DNA of 64,000 nucleotides from assembly GCF_023502145.1 (NCBI RefSeq), contig NZ_JAMFLI010000003.1, positions 62,001 to 126,000 on the forward strand, written 5' to 3'. The position numbers and the translations under genes were made by a program. The notes under the pieces are model-generated. The model did not search any database. It saw only the letters and a list, made by a program, of their open reading frames with translations, and was not told where the DNA came from. The first letter of the stretch is position 1, and every line of letters starts with the position of its first letter. Source of the DNA: Craterilacuibacter sp. RT1T. GTDB lineage: Bacteria > Pseudomonadota > Gammaproteobacteria > Burkholderiales > Chromobacteriaceae. Positions 19,798 through 28,419 of the stretch are shown here, piece after piece.

Positions 19798-20871
19798 GTG
19801 TCAGACCATCTACTAAAACAGCATCGCGATGCGATCGATGCGATCGATGTCGAAATCCTCCATTTGCTTAACCAGCGTGCACTGCATGCGCGCGAGATCG
19901 GTGAAATCAAGGGCGGAGGCGTAATCTACCGGCCCGAGCGCGAAGCACAGGTTCTGCGGCGCATTCAGGATCTGAATCCGGGTCCGCTGCCGGACGAGGC
20001 CGTGGCGCGCCTGTTTCGCGAAGTCATGTCCGAGTGTCTGGCGCTGGAAAAGCCTTTGTCCATCGCTTTTCTCGGGCCAGAGGGGACGTTTAGCCAGTTG
20101 GCGGCGACCAAGCATTTCGGCCATGGTGCCCATGTGGTGGCCTGCGCTTCCATCGACGAGGCATTCCGCATGGTGGAAGCGCGCACCCTCGACTATGTGG
20201 TCGCGCCGGTGGAAAACTCGACCGAAGGTGCGGTCGGACGCACGCTGGACTTGATGGTGACGACCCCGCTCAAAATTTGCGGCGAGGTCGTGCTGCGCAT
20301 TCACCATCACCTGTTGCGCCAAACGCCGGGTCTGGCCGGCATCCGCCGCGTTTATTCGCATGCCCAGTCGCTGGCCCAGTGTCACGAATGGCTGAACAAA
20401 AACCTGCCGCCCGAGGTTGAGCGGGTATCGGTTGCCAGTAATGCAGAGGCGGCGCGTCTGGCCAGTCTGGACCCGACTGCCGCGGCTATTGCCGGGCAGG
20501 CTGCGGCCGAGCGCTTCAATCTGGAGAAACTGGCGGGCAGCATAGAAGACGAACCCAATAACACGACGCGGTTTCTGGTCTTGGGTTTTCAGGATGTGGG
20601 TGCAACCGGCAAGGACAGAACCTCCATCGTGGTGTCTGCACCCAACCGCCCCGGTGCGGTGCACCAGTTGCTGGCACCGATTGCCGCCAGCGGCGTATCG
20701 ATGAGCAAGTTCGAGTCGCGTCCTTCGCGCGCCGGGCTGTGGGATTATGTGTTTTTTATCGATCTGGAAGGGCATTGCAGCGAACCCCATGTCGCTCAAG
20801 CGCTGGAAGCACTGCGCGCATGCGCATCCTACGTCAAGCTGCTGGGTTCTTATCCGCAAGCGGTGATCTGA
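19798..20871 (+). CDS. pheA: Bifunctional chorismate mutase/prephenate dehydratase
   Basis: 357 residues: an AroQ-type chorismate mutase helix bundle (about 5-85; LLNQRALHAREIGEIK and YRPEREAQVLRR), a prephenate dehydratase domain (about 90-270; FLGPEGTFSQLAA, VAPVENSTEGAVGRTLDL and NNTTRFLVLG), and a C-terminal ACT domain. The ACT domain keeps the phenylalanine-binding ESRPSRAG segment, so feedback inhibition is expected. It converts chorismate to phenylpyruvate. GTG start. It leads a same-strand set with a LOG protein, hisC and DAHP synthase. Confidence 0.96.
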   Translation: MSDHLLKQHRDAIDAIDVEILHLLNQRALHAREIGEIKGGGVIYRPEREAQVLRRIQDLNPGPLPDEAVARLFREVMSECLALEKPLSIAFLGPEGTFSQLAATKHFGHGAHVVACASIDEAFRMVEARTLDYVVAPVENSTEGAVGRTLDLMVTTPLKICGEVVLRIHHHLLRQTPGLAGIRRVYSHAQSLAQCHEWLNKNLPPEVERVSVASNAEAARLASLDPTAAAIAGQAAAERFNLEKLAGSIEDEPNNTTRFLVLGFQDVGATGKDRTSIVVSAPNRPGAVHQLLAPIAASGVSMSKFESRPSRAGLWDYVFFIDLEGHCSEPHVAQALEALRACASYVKLLGSYPQAVI

Positions 20872-20888
20872 GCAGCCGCGTTTTATCC

Positions 20889-20920
20889 AGGCTCTTGCAT
20901 CCAGCCAGGCGCAAGAGCCT
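20889..20920 (+). other. Inverted repeat between pheA and the LOG gene
   Basis: AGGCTCTTGC and its exact complement form a 10-base stem with a 12-base loop, 17 bases after the pheA stop and 21 bases before the next ATG. No U run follows immediately. It may be an mRNA stability hairpin or a weak attenuator. Confidence 0.5.
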
Positions 20921-20941
20921 GCCAATTTTCAAGTGGTGTAC

Positions 20942-21532
20942 ATGAAATCTATTCAATCGATTTGCCTGTTTTGCGGTTCGCGCCATGGCGAGCGTCCCGA
21001 ATATGCCGAGGCTGCCCGTGCATTCGGCGCGGAGCTGGCCAAGCGCGGCATTACCCTGGTGTATGGTGGCGGCAATGTCGGGCTGATGGGGGTGGCTGCC
21101 GATGCCTGTCTGGCAGGTGGCGGCAAGGTCATCGGCGTGATTCCCGAATTTTTGAAGTCCAAGGAAGTGGCCCATCTGGGGCTGACCGAGTTGCATATCA
21201 CCGACAGCATGCATGCGCGCAAAGCTAAAATGGCCGAGCTGTCCGATGCCTTTATTGCCTTGCCCGGCGGCTTTGGTACGTTTGACGAACTGTTTGAAAT
21301 CCTGACCTGGGCGCAACTGGGGGTACACGACAAGCCGGTCGGCCTGTTGAATGTGGCCGGCTTTTTCGACCCGCTGTTAGCCATGACCCGGCATGCGGTG
21401 GATGAGGGCTTTGCCCGCCCGGAAAATTTGTCGCTGTTTGCCGCTGAAAAACATCTGCCTGAGTTATTGCATGCGCTGGAAAACCATCAGCCGCATCACA
21501 CGCTTAAATGGGTGGACGCCAAGAAAGGTTAA
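20942..21532 (+). CDS. LOG-family protein (TIGR00730), nucleoside 5'-monophosphate phosphoribohydrolase-like
   Basis: 196 residues with the LOG/lysine-decarboxylase-like Rossmann fold: CLFCGSRHGERPEYAEAA, LVYGGGNVGLMGVAADA and the signature ALPGGFGTFDELFE, followed by TWAQLGVHDKPV. Family members release ribose 5-phosphate from (cytokinin) nucleotides; older 'lysine decarboxylase' names are wrong. The start is ATG 20942; two GTG codons lie just upstream. It sits inside an aromatic amino acid cluster with no obvious metabolic link. Confidence 0.85.
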   Translation: MKSIQSICLFCGSRHGERPEYAEAARAFGAELAKRGITLVYGGGNVGLMGVAADACLAGGGKVIGVIPEFLKSKEVAHLGLTELHITDSMHARKAKMAELSDAFIALPGGFGTFDELFEILTWAQLGVHDKPVGLLNVAGFFDPLLAMTRHAVDEGFARPENLSLFAAEKHLPELLHALENHQPHHTLKWVDAKKG

Positions 21533-21584
21533 AGCACCTCGCCGTCCGTGCGGGGGCTCACAATCATCAACAAGGAAAACCATC

Positions 21585-22682
21585 ATGAATCTGGCTGAAC
21601 GCGCCCCCGACTATATCCGTGCCATTGCGCCTTATCAGGCCGGCAAGCCCATTTCCGAACTGGCACGCGAGATGGGGCTGGATGAGGCGGCCATCGTCAA
21701 GCTGGCTTCCAATGAAAACCCGCTGGGTTTGCCGCCCAAGGCGCGTGCAGCGCTGGAGGCGGCGCTGTCCGATTTGGCGCGCTATCCGGACGGTAACGGT
21801 TTTGCGCTGAAAGCGGCCATCGCCGAACGCTTTGCCCTTGCGCAGGATCAGGTGCTGCTGGGTAACGGCTCCAACGATATTCTCGAACTGGTTGCGCGCA
21901 CCTTTTTGCGTCCCGGCGACTCGGTGGTGTTCTCCGAATACGCTTTTGCCGTCTATCCCTTGGTGACGCAGGCGACCGGTGCGCGCGCCATTGAGGTCAA
22001 GGCGCGCGACTACGGGCACGATCTGGACGCGATGCTGGCGGCGATCGAGCCGTCGACCCGGCTGGTGTTTATCGCCAACCCCAATAATCCGACCGGTACG
22101 CTGATCAAGCCCGGTGCCTTGCTTGAGTTTCTCGAAGCCGTACCCGAACAGGTGATGGTGGTGCTGGACGAGGCTTATACCGAGTATCTGGCACCCGAAT
22201 TGCGCGCCGATGTGATTGGCTTTCTTGCCCGTTTCCCCAACTTGCTGGTGTCGCGCACCTTTTCCAAGGCCTATGGTTTGGCCGGCCTGCGCGTTGGCTT
22301 TGCGCTGGCCAGCGCCGACATCGTCGCCATGATCAACCGCGTGCGCCAGCCGTTTAATGTGAATAGTCTGGCACAAGCCGCAGCGGTCGCCGCGCTGGAT
22401 GATGCGGATTTTCTGGCGCGGGCGGTGGCGCTGAACCGTCAGGGCATGGCGCAGCTGACTGCGGCGCTGGCGCGGCTGGATTTGCCCTATATCCCGTCGT
22501 TTGCCAACTTCGTGACCTTCCATGTGGGCGACGCTGCGGCGCTGAACCACTATTTCCTGCGCCACGGCGTGATTGTGCGTCCGCTCGCGTCTTACAACAT
22601 GAAAAACAGCTTGCGCGTGAGCATCGGGCTGGAAGCAGAAAATGCCCGCTTTATCGAAGTACTGGAAGCCGCGCTACGCTAG
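21585..22682 (+). CDS. hisC: HisC-type aminotransferase (histidinol-phosphate / aromatic)
   Basis: 365 residues, fold-type I PLP enzyme. KLASNENPLGLPPKA, LGNGSNDILELVARTFL, ANPNNPTGTLI, LDEAYTEY and the PLP lysine in SRTFSKAYGLAGLRVGF are all present. By sequence it is histidinol-phosphate aminotransferase. Lying between pheA and DAHP synthase with no other his gene in the window, it may instead, or also, transaminate phenylpyruvate and hydroxyphenylpyruvate, as HisC2/HisHb paralogs do. AAGGAAAAC precedes the ATG. The frame runs further upstream inside the LOG gene, but that part is unrelated. Confidence 0.9.
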   Translation: MNLAERAPDYIRAIAPYQAGKPISELAREMGLDEAAIVKLASNENPLGLPPKARAALEAALSDLARYPDGNGFALKAAIAERFALAQDQVLLGNGSNDILELVARTFLRPGDSVVFSEYAFAVYPLVTQATGARAIEVKARDYGHDLDAMLAAIEPSTRLVFIANPNNPTGTLIKPGALLEFLEAVPEQVMVVLDEAYTEYLAPELRADVIGFLARFPNLLVSRTFSKAYGLAGLRVGFALASADIVAMINRVRQPFNVNSLAQAAAVAALDDADFLARAVALNRQGMAQLTAALARLDLPYIPSFANFVTFHVGDAAALNHYFLRHGVIVRPLASYNMKNSLRVSIGLEAENARFIEVLEAALR

Positions 22683-22722
22683 GCGCAGACTTGGACTTTA
22701 TGGATAAAGAGGGAGGGAACAC

Positions 22723-23739
22723 ATGATTATCGTAATGGCCCGCGGTGCGGGTGAGGCCGCCATTGCCGCCGTGGTGGGCAAGATCCGCGCCCACGGCCTG
22801 TCCGAGCATGTGTCGCGCGGCACCGAGCGCACCATTATCGGTGCGGTGGGGGACGAGCGGGTATTGTCGGCCGATATGTTCGAACTGATGGACGGGGTCG
22901 AGCGCGCCATGCGTGTGCTCAAGGACTACCGCCTGGTCGCGCGCGAGGTGCATGGCAGCGACAGTATCGTGCATGTGCGCGGCATTCCCTTCGGCGGCAA
23001 ACAGCTGCAGCTGATTGCCGGGCCCTGCTCGGTCGAAACCGCGGCGCAAATGGATGCGGCCGCAAGTGCCGTCAAGGCATCGGGTGCGCGTCTGTTGCGC
23101 GGCGGGGCCTTCAAGCCGCGCTCCAGTCCGTACAGCTTTCAGGGCCTGGGTGTGGCCGGCCTGGATTTGCTGCTGGAGGCAGGGCGCGCGCATGGCTTGC
23201 CGGTGGTCACCGAGTTGATGGATGTGCGCCAGCTGGACACTTTTCTCGAGTACGACGTCGATGTAATCCAGATCGGTGCGCGCAATATGCAGAATTTCGA
23301 CCTGCTAAAAGAGGTCGGGCGCATCAATAAGCCGGTGGTGCTTAAGCGCGGCATGGCGGCGACGGTCAATGAGTGGCTGATGGCGGCCGAATACATTGCC
23401 GCCGGCGGCAACCACAATATTATCTTCTGCGAACGCGGTATTCGAAGCTTCGAGCCGGCCTGCCGCAATATGCTGGATGTGTCGGCTATTGCGCTACTGA
23501 AGCGCGAAACCCATCTGCCGGTGATCGCCGACCCCAGTCACGCTGGCGGCAAGGCGTGGATGGTGCCGGCGCTCTCTATGGCGGCACTGGCTGCCGGTGC
23601 CGACGGCCTGATGATAGAAGTGCACCCGCAGCCGGCCGAAGCCTTGTGCGATGCCGATCAGGCACTGGATCCGCAAGCGTTTGCCCAACTGATGCAGCAA
23701 CTGGCTGTGCTGGCCCCGGCTTTGGGGCGTGAACTGTAA
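22723..23739 (+). CDS. aroF: 3-deoxy-7-phosphoheptulonate synthase, type I-beta
   Basis: 338 residues. The N-terminal ~70 residues form the ferredoxin/ACT-like regulatory domain (MIIVMARGAGEAAIAAVVGK). The barrel follows, with LIAGPCSVET, LLRGGAFKPRSSPYSFQG, DVIQIGARNMQNF, VVLKRGMAATVNEWL and VIADPSHAGGKAWMV. This is the Thermotoga-type enzyme, not the AroFGH type of enterics; in that type the N-terminal domain binds the feedback inhibitor. It condenses erythrose 4-phosphate and PEP. It begins 40 bases after hisC, and the OsmC gene follows by 12 bases. Confidence 0.94.
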   Translation: MIIVMARGAGEAAIAAVVGKIRAHGLSEHVSRGTERTIIGAVGDERVLSADMFELMDGVERAMRVLKDYRLVAREVHGSDSIVHVRGIPFGGKQLQLIAGPCSVETAAQMDAAASAVKASGARLLRGGAFKPRSSPYSFQGLGVAGLDLLLEAGRAHGLPVVTELMDVRQLDTFLEYDVDVIQIGARNMQNFDLLKEVGRINKPVVLKRGMAATVNEWLMAAEYIAAGGNHNIIFCERGIRSFEPACRNMLDVSAIALLKRETHLPVIADPSHAGGKAWMVPALSMAALAAGADGLMIEVHPQPAEALCDADQALDPQAFAQLMQQLAVLAPALGREL

Positions 23740-23751
23740 AGGGGAGTCAAG

Positions 23752-24195
23752 ATGGCAGGAGCGCTGAATGTATCACTGCAGCAAGTCGAGCATTACCGTT
23801 TTGCCAACGCGTTCGGTCATGGAGCGCCGGTGTTGATGACTGACGAGCCGCCCCCTCTGGGAGAGGATAGCGGCCCTTCGCCATCGCAGCTGCTGGTCGC
23901 GGCAGCGGCCAATTGCCTGTGTGCCAGCCTGCTGTTTGCCTTTGGCAAGTTCAAGCAGGATGTTGCGCCCTTGAGCGCCGAGGCCAGTTGCGTGCTGGGG
24001 CGTAATGCAGAGCAGCGTCTGCGCATCGAATCGATCGCCGTCACACTGAAACTGGGCAAACCGGCGGCAACGCTTGCTCAGCTAGAACGGGTATTGGCCA
24101 GTTTCGAGAACTATTGCACGGTGACCCAGAGCATACGGCAGGGCATCACGGTAGACGTGGTGGTGCTGGATGTGGATGGCTCCCGGCTGAAATAG
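23752..24195 (+). CDS. OsmC-family protein
   Basis: 147 residues with the OsmC/Ohr fold: GPSPSQLLVAAAANCLCASL carries one reactive Cys region and FENYCTVTQSIRQGI the second. Members are thiol peroxidases for organic hydroperoxides or related proteins. This one is nearer the YhfA/'OsmC-like' branch than Ohr, by eye. It starts 12 bases after aroF, so it is probably the last gene of the pheA transcript. The AT-rich stretch 24196-24390 after it holds no gene. Confidence 0.88.
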   Translation: MAGALNVSLQQVEHYRFANAFGHGAPVLMTDEPPPLGEDSGPSPSQLLVAAAANCLCASLLFAFGKFKQDVAPLSAEASCVLGRNAEQRLRIESIAVTLKLGKPAATLAQLERVLASFENYCTVTQSIRQGITVDVVVLDVDGSRLK

Positions 24196-24390
24196 TGGTG
24201 GGGTCGATGGGGTCTGGCGTGGGAATGCCGGTGTTTGGTGGTTAATTTTACAAAATTGATGAATAGGGCAACTTATAGCTAAGTTTCTATTTATTCGTGC
24301 AATAAAATTAATATTTTTTGCATTATTTTGATTAAGGTGGAATTGGCAGGCAGTTAAAATGCAGCTACCGCTTTATTCGATGATGATGCT

Positions 24391-25338
24391 ATGCCTGCGA
24401 CCCCTTGCGTCTTGTCCCGCCTGACTTACCCCATGCTGGTGCTGTCCATTTTGATGTGGTCGAGCAACTTCATTGTCGGGCGCGCACTGGGGGGCAGTAT
24501 TGGGCCATTTACGTTGGCTTTTGCCCGCTGGATGCTGGCGCTTTTGTGTCTGCTGCCTTTTGCCTTGCCTCGTTTGCGCCAGAGTTGGCCGCTTGTCCGC
24601 GCACAGTGGCGGGTGTTGTTGATGCTGGGTCTGACCGGGATTGCCCTGACCAATACGCTGCTGTATATCGCTTTGCGTCATACCCCCGCCACCAATGCGG
24701 TGGTGCTCAATAGCCTGACGCCGGTCTTGGTGCTGGTGCTCGGTGCCGTGCTCAGTCGCCAGCGTCTGACACGCAAGCAGCTAGCCGGCATGTTGCTAGC
24801 TTTGGGCGGGGCGCTGGTGATTGTGCTGCGCGGAAACTGGCATGCCTTGCTGGATTTTCACTTGGGCATCGGCGATGTGGGGGTGTTGGGCGCCGGTCTG
24901 TGCTGGGCTTGTTATACGGTAGGCTTGCGTAAGCTTAAGCCCGGCATTCCCGCCGTGCTGCAGATGACGATTTTGTTTGCCATCGGTGTGGTGCTGTTAC
25001 TGCCTTTTGCCGGCTATGAGTGGTATCGCGGCCAGAGCCTGCCTGCGGCCGGCACGGGCACGCTATTGGCGCTAATCTATCTTGGCGTTTTTCCGTCCAT
25101 TCTGGCTTTTCTGATGTACAACCGCGCCATTGCCGAGATCGGCAGTGCACGTGCGGCCAGCTTTCTTTATCTGATGCCTGCATTCGGCGCCCTGTTGTCC
25201 ATTCTGTTGCTGGGGGAGGCGGTGTATGCCTACCACGTGCTGGGGCTGGCGACCATCTTCGCCGGTATTGCTGTCAGCGCGCTGCCGGATGGGGTTTATC
25301 GCCGTTTCCTGTTTGAAGTCGGGCGCAAAGCGGCGTGA
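24391..25338 (+). CDS. EamA/DMT-family permease
   Basis: 315 residues with two EamA repeats, about ten hydrophobic spans in all. LTYPMLVLSILMWSSNFIVG opens repeat one, GPFTLAFARWMLA and TPATNAVVLNSLTPVLV are typical, and repeat two ends SFLYLMPAFGALLSILLLGE. The family exports metabolites or amino acids; the substrate is unknown. The 195 bases before it are notably AT-rich (24240-24340), probably a promoter region of its own. A terminator follows at 25365. Confidence 0.88.
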   Translation: MPATPCVLSRLTYPMLVLSILMWSSNFIVGRALGGSIGPFTLAFARWMLALLCLLPFALPRLRQSWPLVRAQWRVLLMLGLTGIALTNTLLYIALRHTPATNAVVLNSLTPVLVLVLGAVLSRQRLTRKQLAGMLLALGGALVIVLRGNWHALLDFHLGIGDVGVLGAGLCWACYTVGLRKLKPGIPAVLQMTILFAIGVVLLLPFAGYEWYRGQSLPAAGTGTLLALIYLGVFPSILAFLMYNRAIAEIGSARAASFLYLMPAFGALLSILLLGEAVYAYHVLGLATIFAGIAVSALPDGVYRRFLFEVGRKAA

Positions 25339-25364
25339 TGCCTTACAATGAGCTACTTTGTAAC

Positions 25365-25387
25365 GGGCGGCCTTGAGCCGCCCTTTT
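25365..25387 (+). terminator. Terminator after the EamA gene
   Basis: GGGCGGC and GCCGCCC pair around CTTGA and are followed by TTTT, 26 bases after the permease stop. It separates the permease from the pseudouridine synthase gene. Confidence 0.8.
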
Positions 25388-25403
25388 CAGTTGGAGTGGT
25401 TTC

Positions 25404-26132
25404 ATGGAATCTGTCCGTATATCCAAGCGCCTTGCCGAACTCGGGCTGTGTTCGCGCCGTGAGGCAGACAGCTATATAGAGCAGGGCTGGGTCAAGGTGG
25501 ACGGGCAAGTCGCCGTGCTTGGGCAAAAAGTGCTTGCCGGTCAGCGTATCGATCTGGATAAGCGTGCCAGTCAAGCGCAGGCGCGCCGGGTCACGGTGCT
25601 ACTGAATAAGCCCATCGGTTATGTGTCCGGTCAGGCAGAAGACGGCTACGAGCCGGCCTCGGTCCTGATTACGCCGGACAATCAGTGGAAGGGCGACCAG
25701 AGCGGTATCCGCTTTGCCCGCGAGCATCTGAAAGGGCTGGCGCCGGCCGGACGTCTGGATATCGACTCCATTGGTTTGCTGGTGCTCACGCAAGATGGCG
25801 TGGTGGCCAAACATCTGATCGGGGAAAATTCTTCGGTTGATAAAGAGTATCTGGTACGGGTGTCCGGCGCCTTGTCGGCACAGGGTCTCGCGCTGCTGAA
25901 TCACGGGCTGGAGCTTGATGGCAAGAAGCTGCTGCCGGCGCAGGTTGCCTGGCAAAATGAAGACCAGTTGCGTTTCGTGTTGCGCGAAGGCAAGAAGCGG
26001 CAGATTCGCCGCATGTGCGAGCTGGTGGGCTTGCGGGTGATCGGCCTGAAACGGGTACGTATCGGCAAGGTTATGTTGGGCGATTTGCCGGTAGGCAAGT
26101 GGCGTTATCTGGCGGCTGGCGAGAAGTTCTGA
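25404..26132 (+). CDS. rluF: RsuA-family rRNA pseudouridine synthase, RluF-like
   Basis: 242 residues. An N-terminal S4 domain ([26 protein letters not shown]) is followed by the synthase core, with the catalytic Asp in [17 protein letters not shown], then KEYLVRVSG and [17 protein letters not shown]. The sequence sits closest to RluF (23S rRNA U2604 in E. coli) by eye; RluB/RluE assignment cannot be excluded. Its end is 19 bases before the unknown gene at 26152, so they may share a transcript. Confidence 0.8.
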   Translation: MESVRISKRLAELGLCSRREADSYIEQGWVKVDGQVAVLGQKVLAGQRIDLDKRASQAQARRVTVLLNKPIGYVSGQAEDGYEPASVLITPDNQWKGDQSGIRFAREHLKGLAPAGRLDIDSIGLLVLTQDGVVAKHLIGENSSVDKEYLVRVSGALSAQGLALLNHGLELDGKKLLPAQVAWQNEDQLRFVLREGKKRQIRRMCELVGLRVIGLKRVRIGKVMLGDLPVGKWRYLAAGEKF

Positions 26133-26151
26133 TTGGGATGGGGTAGGTAAA

Positions 26152-27144
26152 ATGAGCAAGCTGTGGCAATGGATCATGAATATCCTGGGTTTGGGGCACG
26201 AGCAGCGCGAGCTGGAGGTTTACTACCAGACGCTGGTGCAGGTGGCTGAACCCAAAATAGAATTATTGCCCGGCTGGCGCGACCGCCTGAAAACAGGCGT
26301 TGTGCATTCGCGAGCCTATGCCGAGACCCTGGCCGGCAGTCTTGCCCCCGCGCTGGACTTGTCGCCGCAAGGCTATAACGTTGATCGCCGCGTGGGGCTC
26401 TTGTTTGCCACACCGGATGTTTTGCTTGGCGTGCTCGATGGCAGCAAGGCCTTGCGCGAGTATTTCCTGCATGCAAGCCATGGCGATGAAGCCTATGCCT
26501 TGCTGGTGATGCAGTGCTACCAGAAGCGCCATTTCGGTAGTGCTTTGCGCAATGGCCAGTTGCTGGATGATGTGGCGCAGACGGTGGTCAGTTTTGGCGG
26601 ACACCGCCTGGTCGGTATTTGCAATAGCGAACCCGGTTTGCGTGAGGAGGCGGTGCAGCGGGCGTTTCATGCTCTCGCGGCCGTGGCGGCGCGGCGTATC
26701 GCCTTGCAAGTCGGGCGCTTGCAGAGTCTGAGTACGGAAAAAACCCAGGTTGAGCTTAAGCTGGCGACCCTGGCGGGTAAGGCAGTGGTGGTGGATGCTA
26801 CGCCAGGAAATGAGCGCCTGCCTGACTCGCGCTCCGAGTTGCTGGCCTATCTTGCCGAGATCGATCAGGAGTTGGCTGAGCTGGCGCCAATAGCGACGCT
26901 GGAGGGCAAGCTGGAGGCTGTGAAACGGGTCAGCAATGCGCCGGAGCAATATCTGGCGGTACGCAATGAACAGTTGCTGCTTGACCGTATGGGCGTCGTG
27001 CGCTCGCCCGGTGATGGCGAAGACGGTATTGCCCTGAGTATGGAAACGGTAACCTTTGGCCGTATCGAGCCGATGGAGCGGGTCATCGTGCCGGTGCGTA
27101 TCACCCGCCAAGCTTTGAAAGCCTGGCGCGAGCGTCTGACTTAA
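26152..27144 (+). CDS. Conserved hypothetical protein, 330 residues
   Basis: I do not recognise the family. The protein begins MSKLWQWIMNILGLGHEQRE and has no clear signal peptide; the first 15 residues could form an amphipathic membrane-surface helix. The middle (residues 170-260) is rich in Glu, Leu and Ala and probably coiled coil (LQSLSTEKTQVELKLATLAG, then AYLAEIDQELAELAPIATLE). The C-terminus is a compact segment ending VIVPVRITRQALKAWRERLT. It follows the RluF-like gene by 19 bases. Its stop shares the palindrome TTAA with the stop of the convergent phosphodiesterase gene. Confidence 0.75.
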   Translation: MSKLWQWIMNILGLGHEQRELEVYYQTLVQVAEPKIELLPGWRDRLKTGVVHSRAYAETLAGSLAPALDLSPQGYNVDRRVGLLFATPDVLLGVLDGSKALREYFLHASHGDEAYALLVMQCYQKRHFGSALRNGQLLDDVAQTVVSFGGHRLVGICNSEPGLREEAVQRAFHALAAVAARRIALQVGRLQSLSTEKTQVELKLATLAGKAVVVDATPGNERLPDSRSELLAYLAEIDQELAELAPIATLEGKLEAVKRVSNAPEQYLAVRNEQLLLDRMGVVRSPGDGEDGIALSMETVTFGRIEPMERVIVPVRITRQALKAWRERLT

Positions 27145-28328
27145 AGATCGATACGGATCAGCGGTACCGTCATTTCTTCGCGGCTTACGCCGCCATGGGC
27201 GCCTTGCAGACAGACAGTCTTCTCGCCTTGCAAGGTGTCGCGCAAGGTATAGCCCGGTTTCATGACGAGCACCGCATCGCCGATGCGGCTCGCCAGCGCC
27301 GGGTGGTAGGGCGCCGGGCCGAATACGCCGGCCTCTATCAATTCTTTACCCCTGAGTACCCAAGCCTTATCGGCCAATTCTTCGCGTGCCAGTTCGATAA
27401 ATGCCCCGGCTTCTGCGTCGTGGGTGTGGCAAAAGCGTACCCGTCCTTCGCCGGATAGTGGCCGGCACAACTTGCCGCGCAGCTTGGCGGAGAGCTGCTC
27501 CCACTGCAGGCGCTGGTTTTTGGGCGTGCTGGTAAAGCCATGGTCAGCGGTGATAATCAGCGTCATCGGCCGGCTACGCTTGCGCTGGCAAAAGCGTTCT
27601 ATCTCTTCGTCTAGCAGATTGAAACTGCGGCTGATGGCCCAGTCGTTAGGCCCGACATCATGCATTTCATGATCCAGTTGGGCGGTATAGGCATAGATAA
27701 AGCCGGGTTTTGCTTGTTGGGTGCCGAGTTCATGCAGTTGTTCGAATAGCTGGCCCCAGTGGGTGTGGCCGATACGTTTGGCGCGCCCGGTATGGTGGAT
27801 GCTATACGGCGAGTGAATCAGGCGTTGCGGCAGCAGGGCATAGGCCGGGCGCTGGATCTGATCGAACCATGAGCGCGCCTGAAATAAATGTTTTGCCAGT
27901 GTCTGCGGGCTTTGCCGGGTGTTTTCGCTATAGCGGGTCGTCAGCGGCAGTGGCAGGACAATGGATTGGCTGTCTGCATCCCACATTTCCCAGCCGCTGA
28001 GTCCGTGCTGCGCAGGTGCTGCACCCGTTTGCAAGGTGGTGATGGCACTGGCCGTGGTCGAAGGAAAGACCGAAGTCAGTGTGCCTTGCTGATGGGCGCG
28101 CAAAAACGAGTGCGGGCCGTGACGCGCCAGCTGGCTGTCGCCCATGCCGTCAACGACCAAGAGCACCATATCGCGCTCATCAGCCTGCAGATCGGCAAGT
28201 GCGGTGCCGGACAAAGGCGGATGCAAGGCGGGAGCCCCCAGCGCATGGGCCAGTGAAGCGACCAGATTGGTCAGGCAGTGGCCGGTGTAGTCGGGCCAGT
28301 GGCATTCGTCGGAGAGCAGGCGAATCAT
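27141..28328 (-). CDS. Alkaline-phosphatase-superfamily phosphodiesterase/nucleotide pyrophosphatase-like protein
   Basis: 395 residues of the type I phosphodiesterase/NPP fold. The first metal site is LLVVDGMGDSQL and the Thr nucleophile lies in SVFPSTTASAITTLQTGAAP. Later ligands are in IYAYTAQLDHEMHDVGP and LIITADHGFTS. No signal peptide is seen, so it is probably cytoplasmic; the substrate is unknown. The start is MIRLLSDECHW; the frame upstream overlaps the rhlE terminator and repeats low-complexity Ala/Val. It ends convergently with the 330-residue gene with a 4-base overlap. Confidence 0.85.
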   Translation of the reverse strand: MIRLLSDECHWPDYTGHCLTNLVASLAHALGAPALHPPLSGTALADLQADERDMVLLVVDGMGDSQLARHGPHSFLRAHQQGTLTSVFPSTTASAITTLQTGAAPAQHGLSGWEMWDADSQSIVLPLPLTTRYSENTRQSPQTLAKHLFQARSWFDQIQRPAYALLPQRLIHSPYSIHHTGRAKRIGHTHWGQLFEQLHELGTQQAKPGFIYAYTAQLDHEMHDVGPNDWAISRSFNLLDEEIERFCQRKRSRPMTLIITADHGFTSTPKNQRLQWEQLSAKLRGKLCRPLSGEGRVRFCHTHDAEAGAFIELAREELADKAWVLRGKELIEAGVFGPAPYHPALASRIGDAVLVMKPGYTLRDTLQGEKTVCLQGAHGGVSREEMTVPLIRIDL

Positions 28329-28382
28329 AGGCGACGCAGCTTTAGAAGGGGGTTGTTGCCGTATTGGCTGGCATTCAGGCAA

Positions 28383-28410
28383 AAAAACGGCATCCGAAGA
28401 TGCCGTTTTT
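28383..28410 (-). terminator. Terminator of rhlE
   Basis: AAAAACGGCATC and its complement form a 12-base stem around CGAA. On the minus strand it ends in a T run right after the rhlE stop. Confidence 0.88.
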
Positions 28411-28419
28411 AATGCGCTA

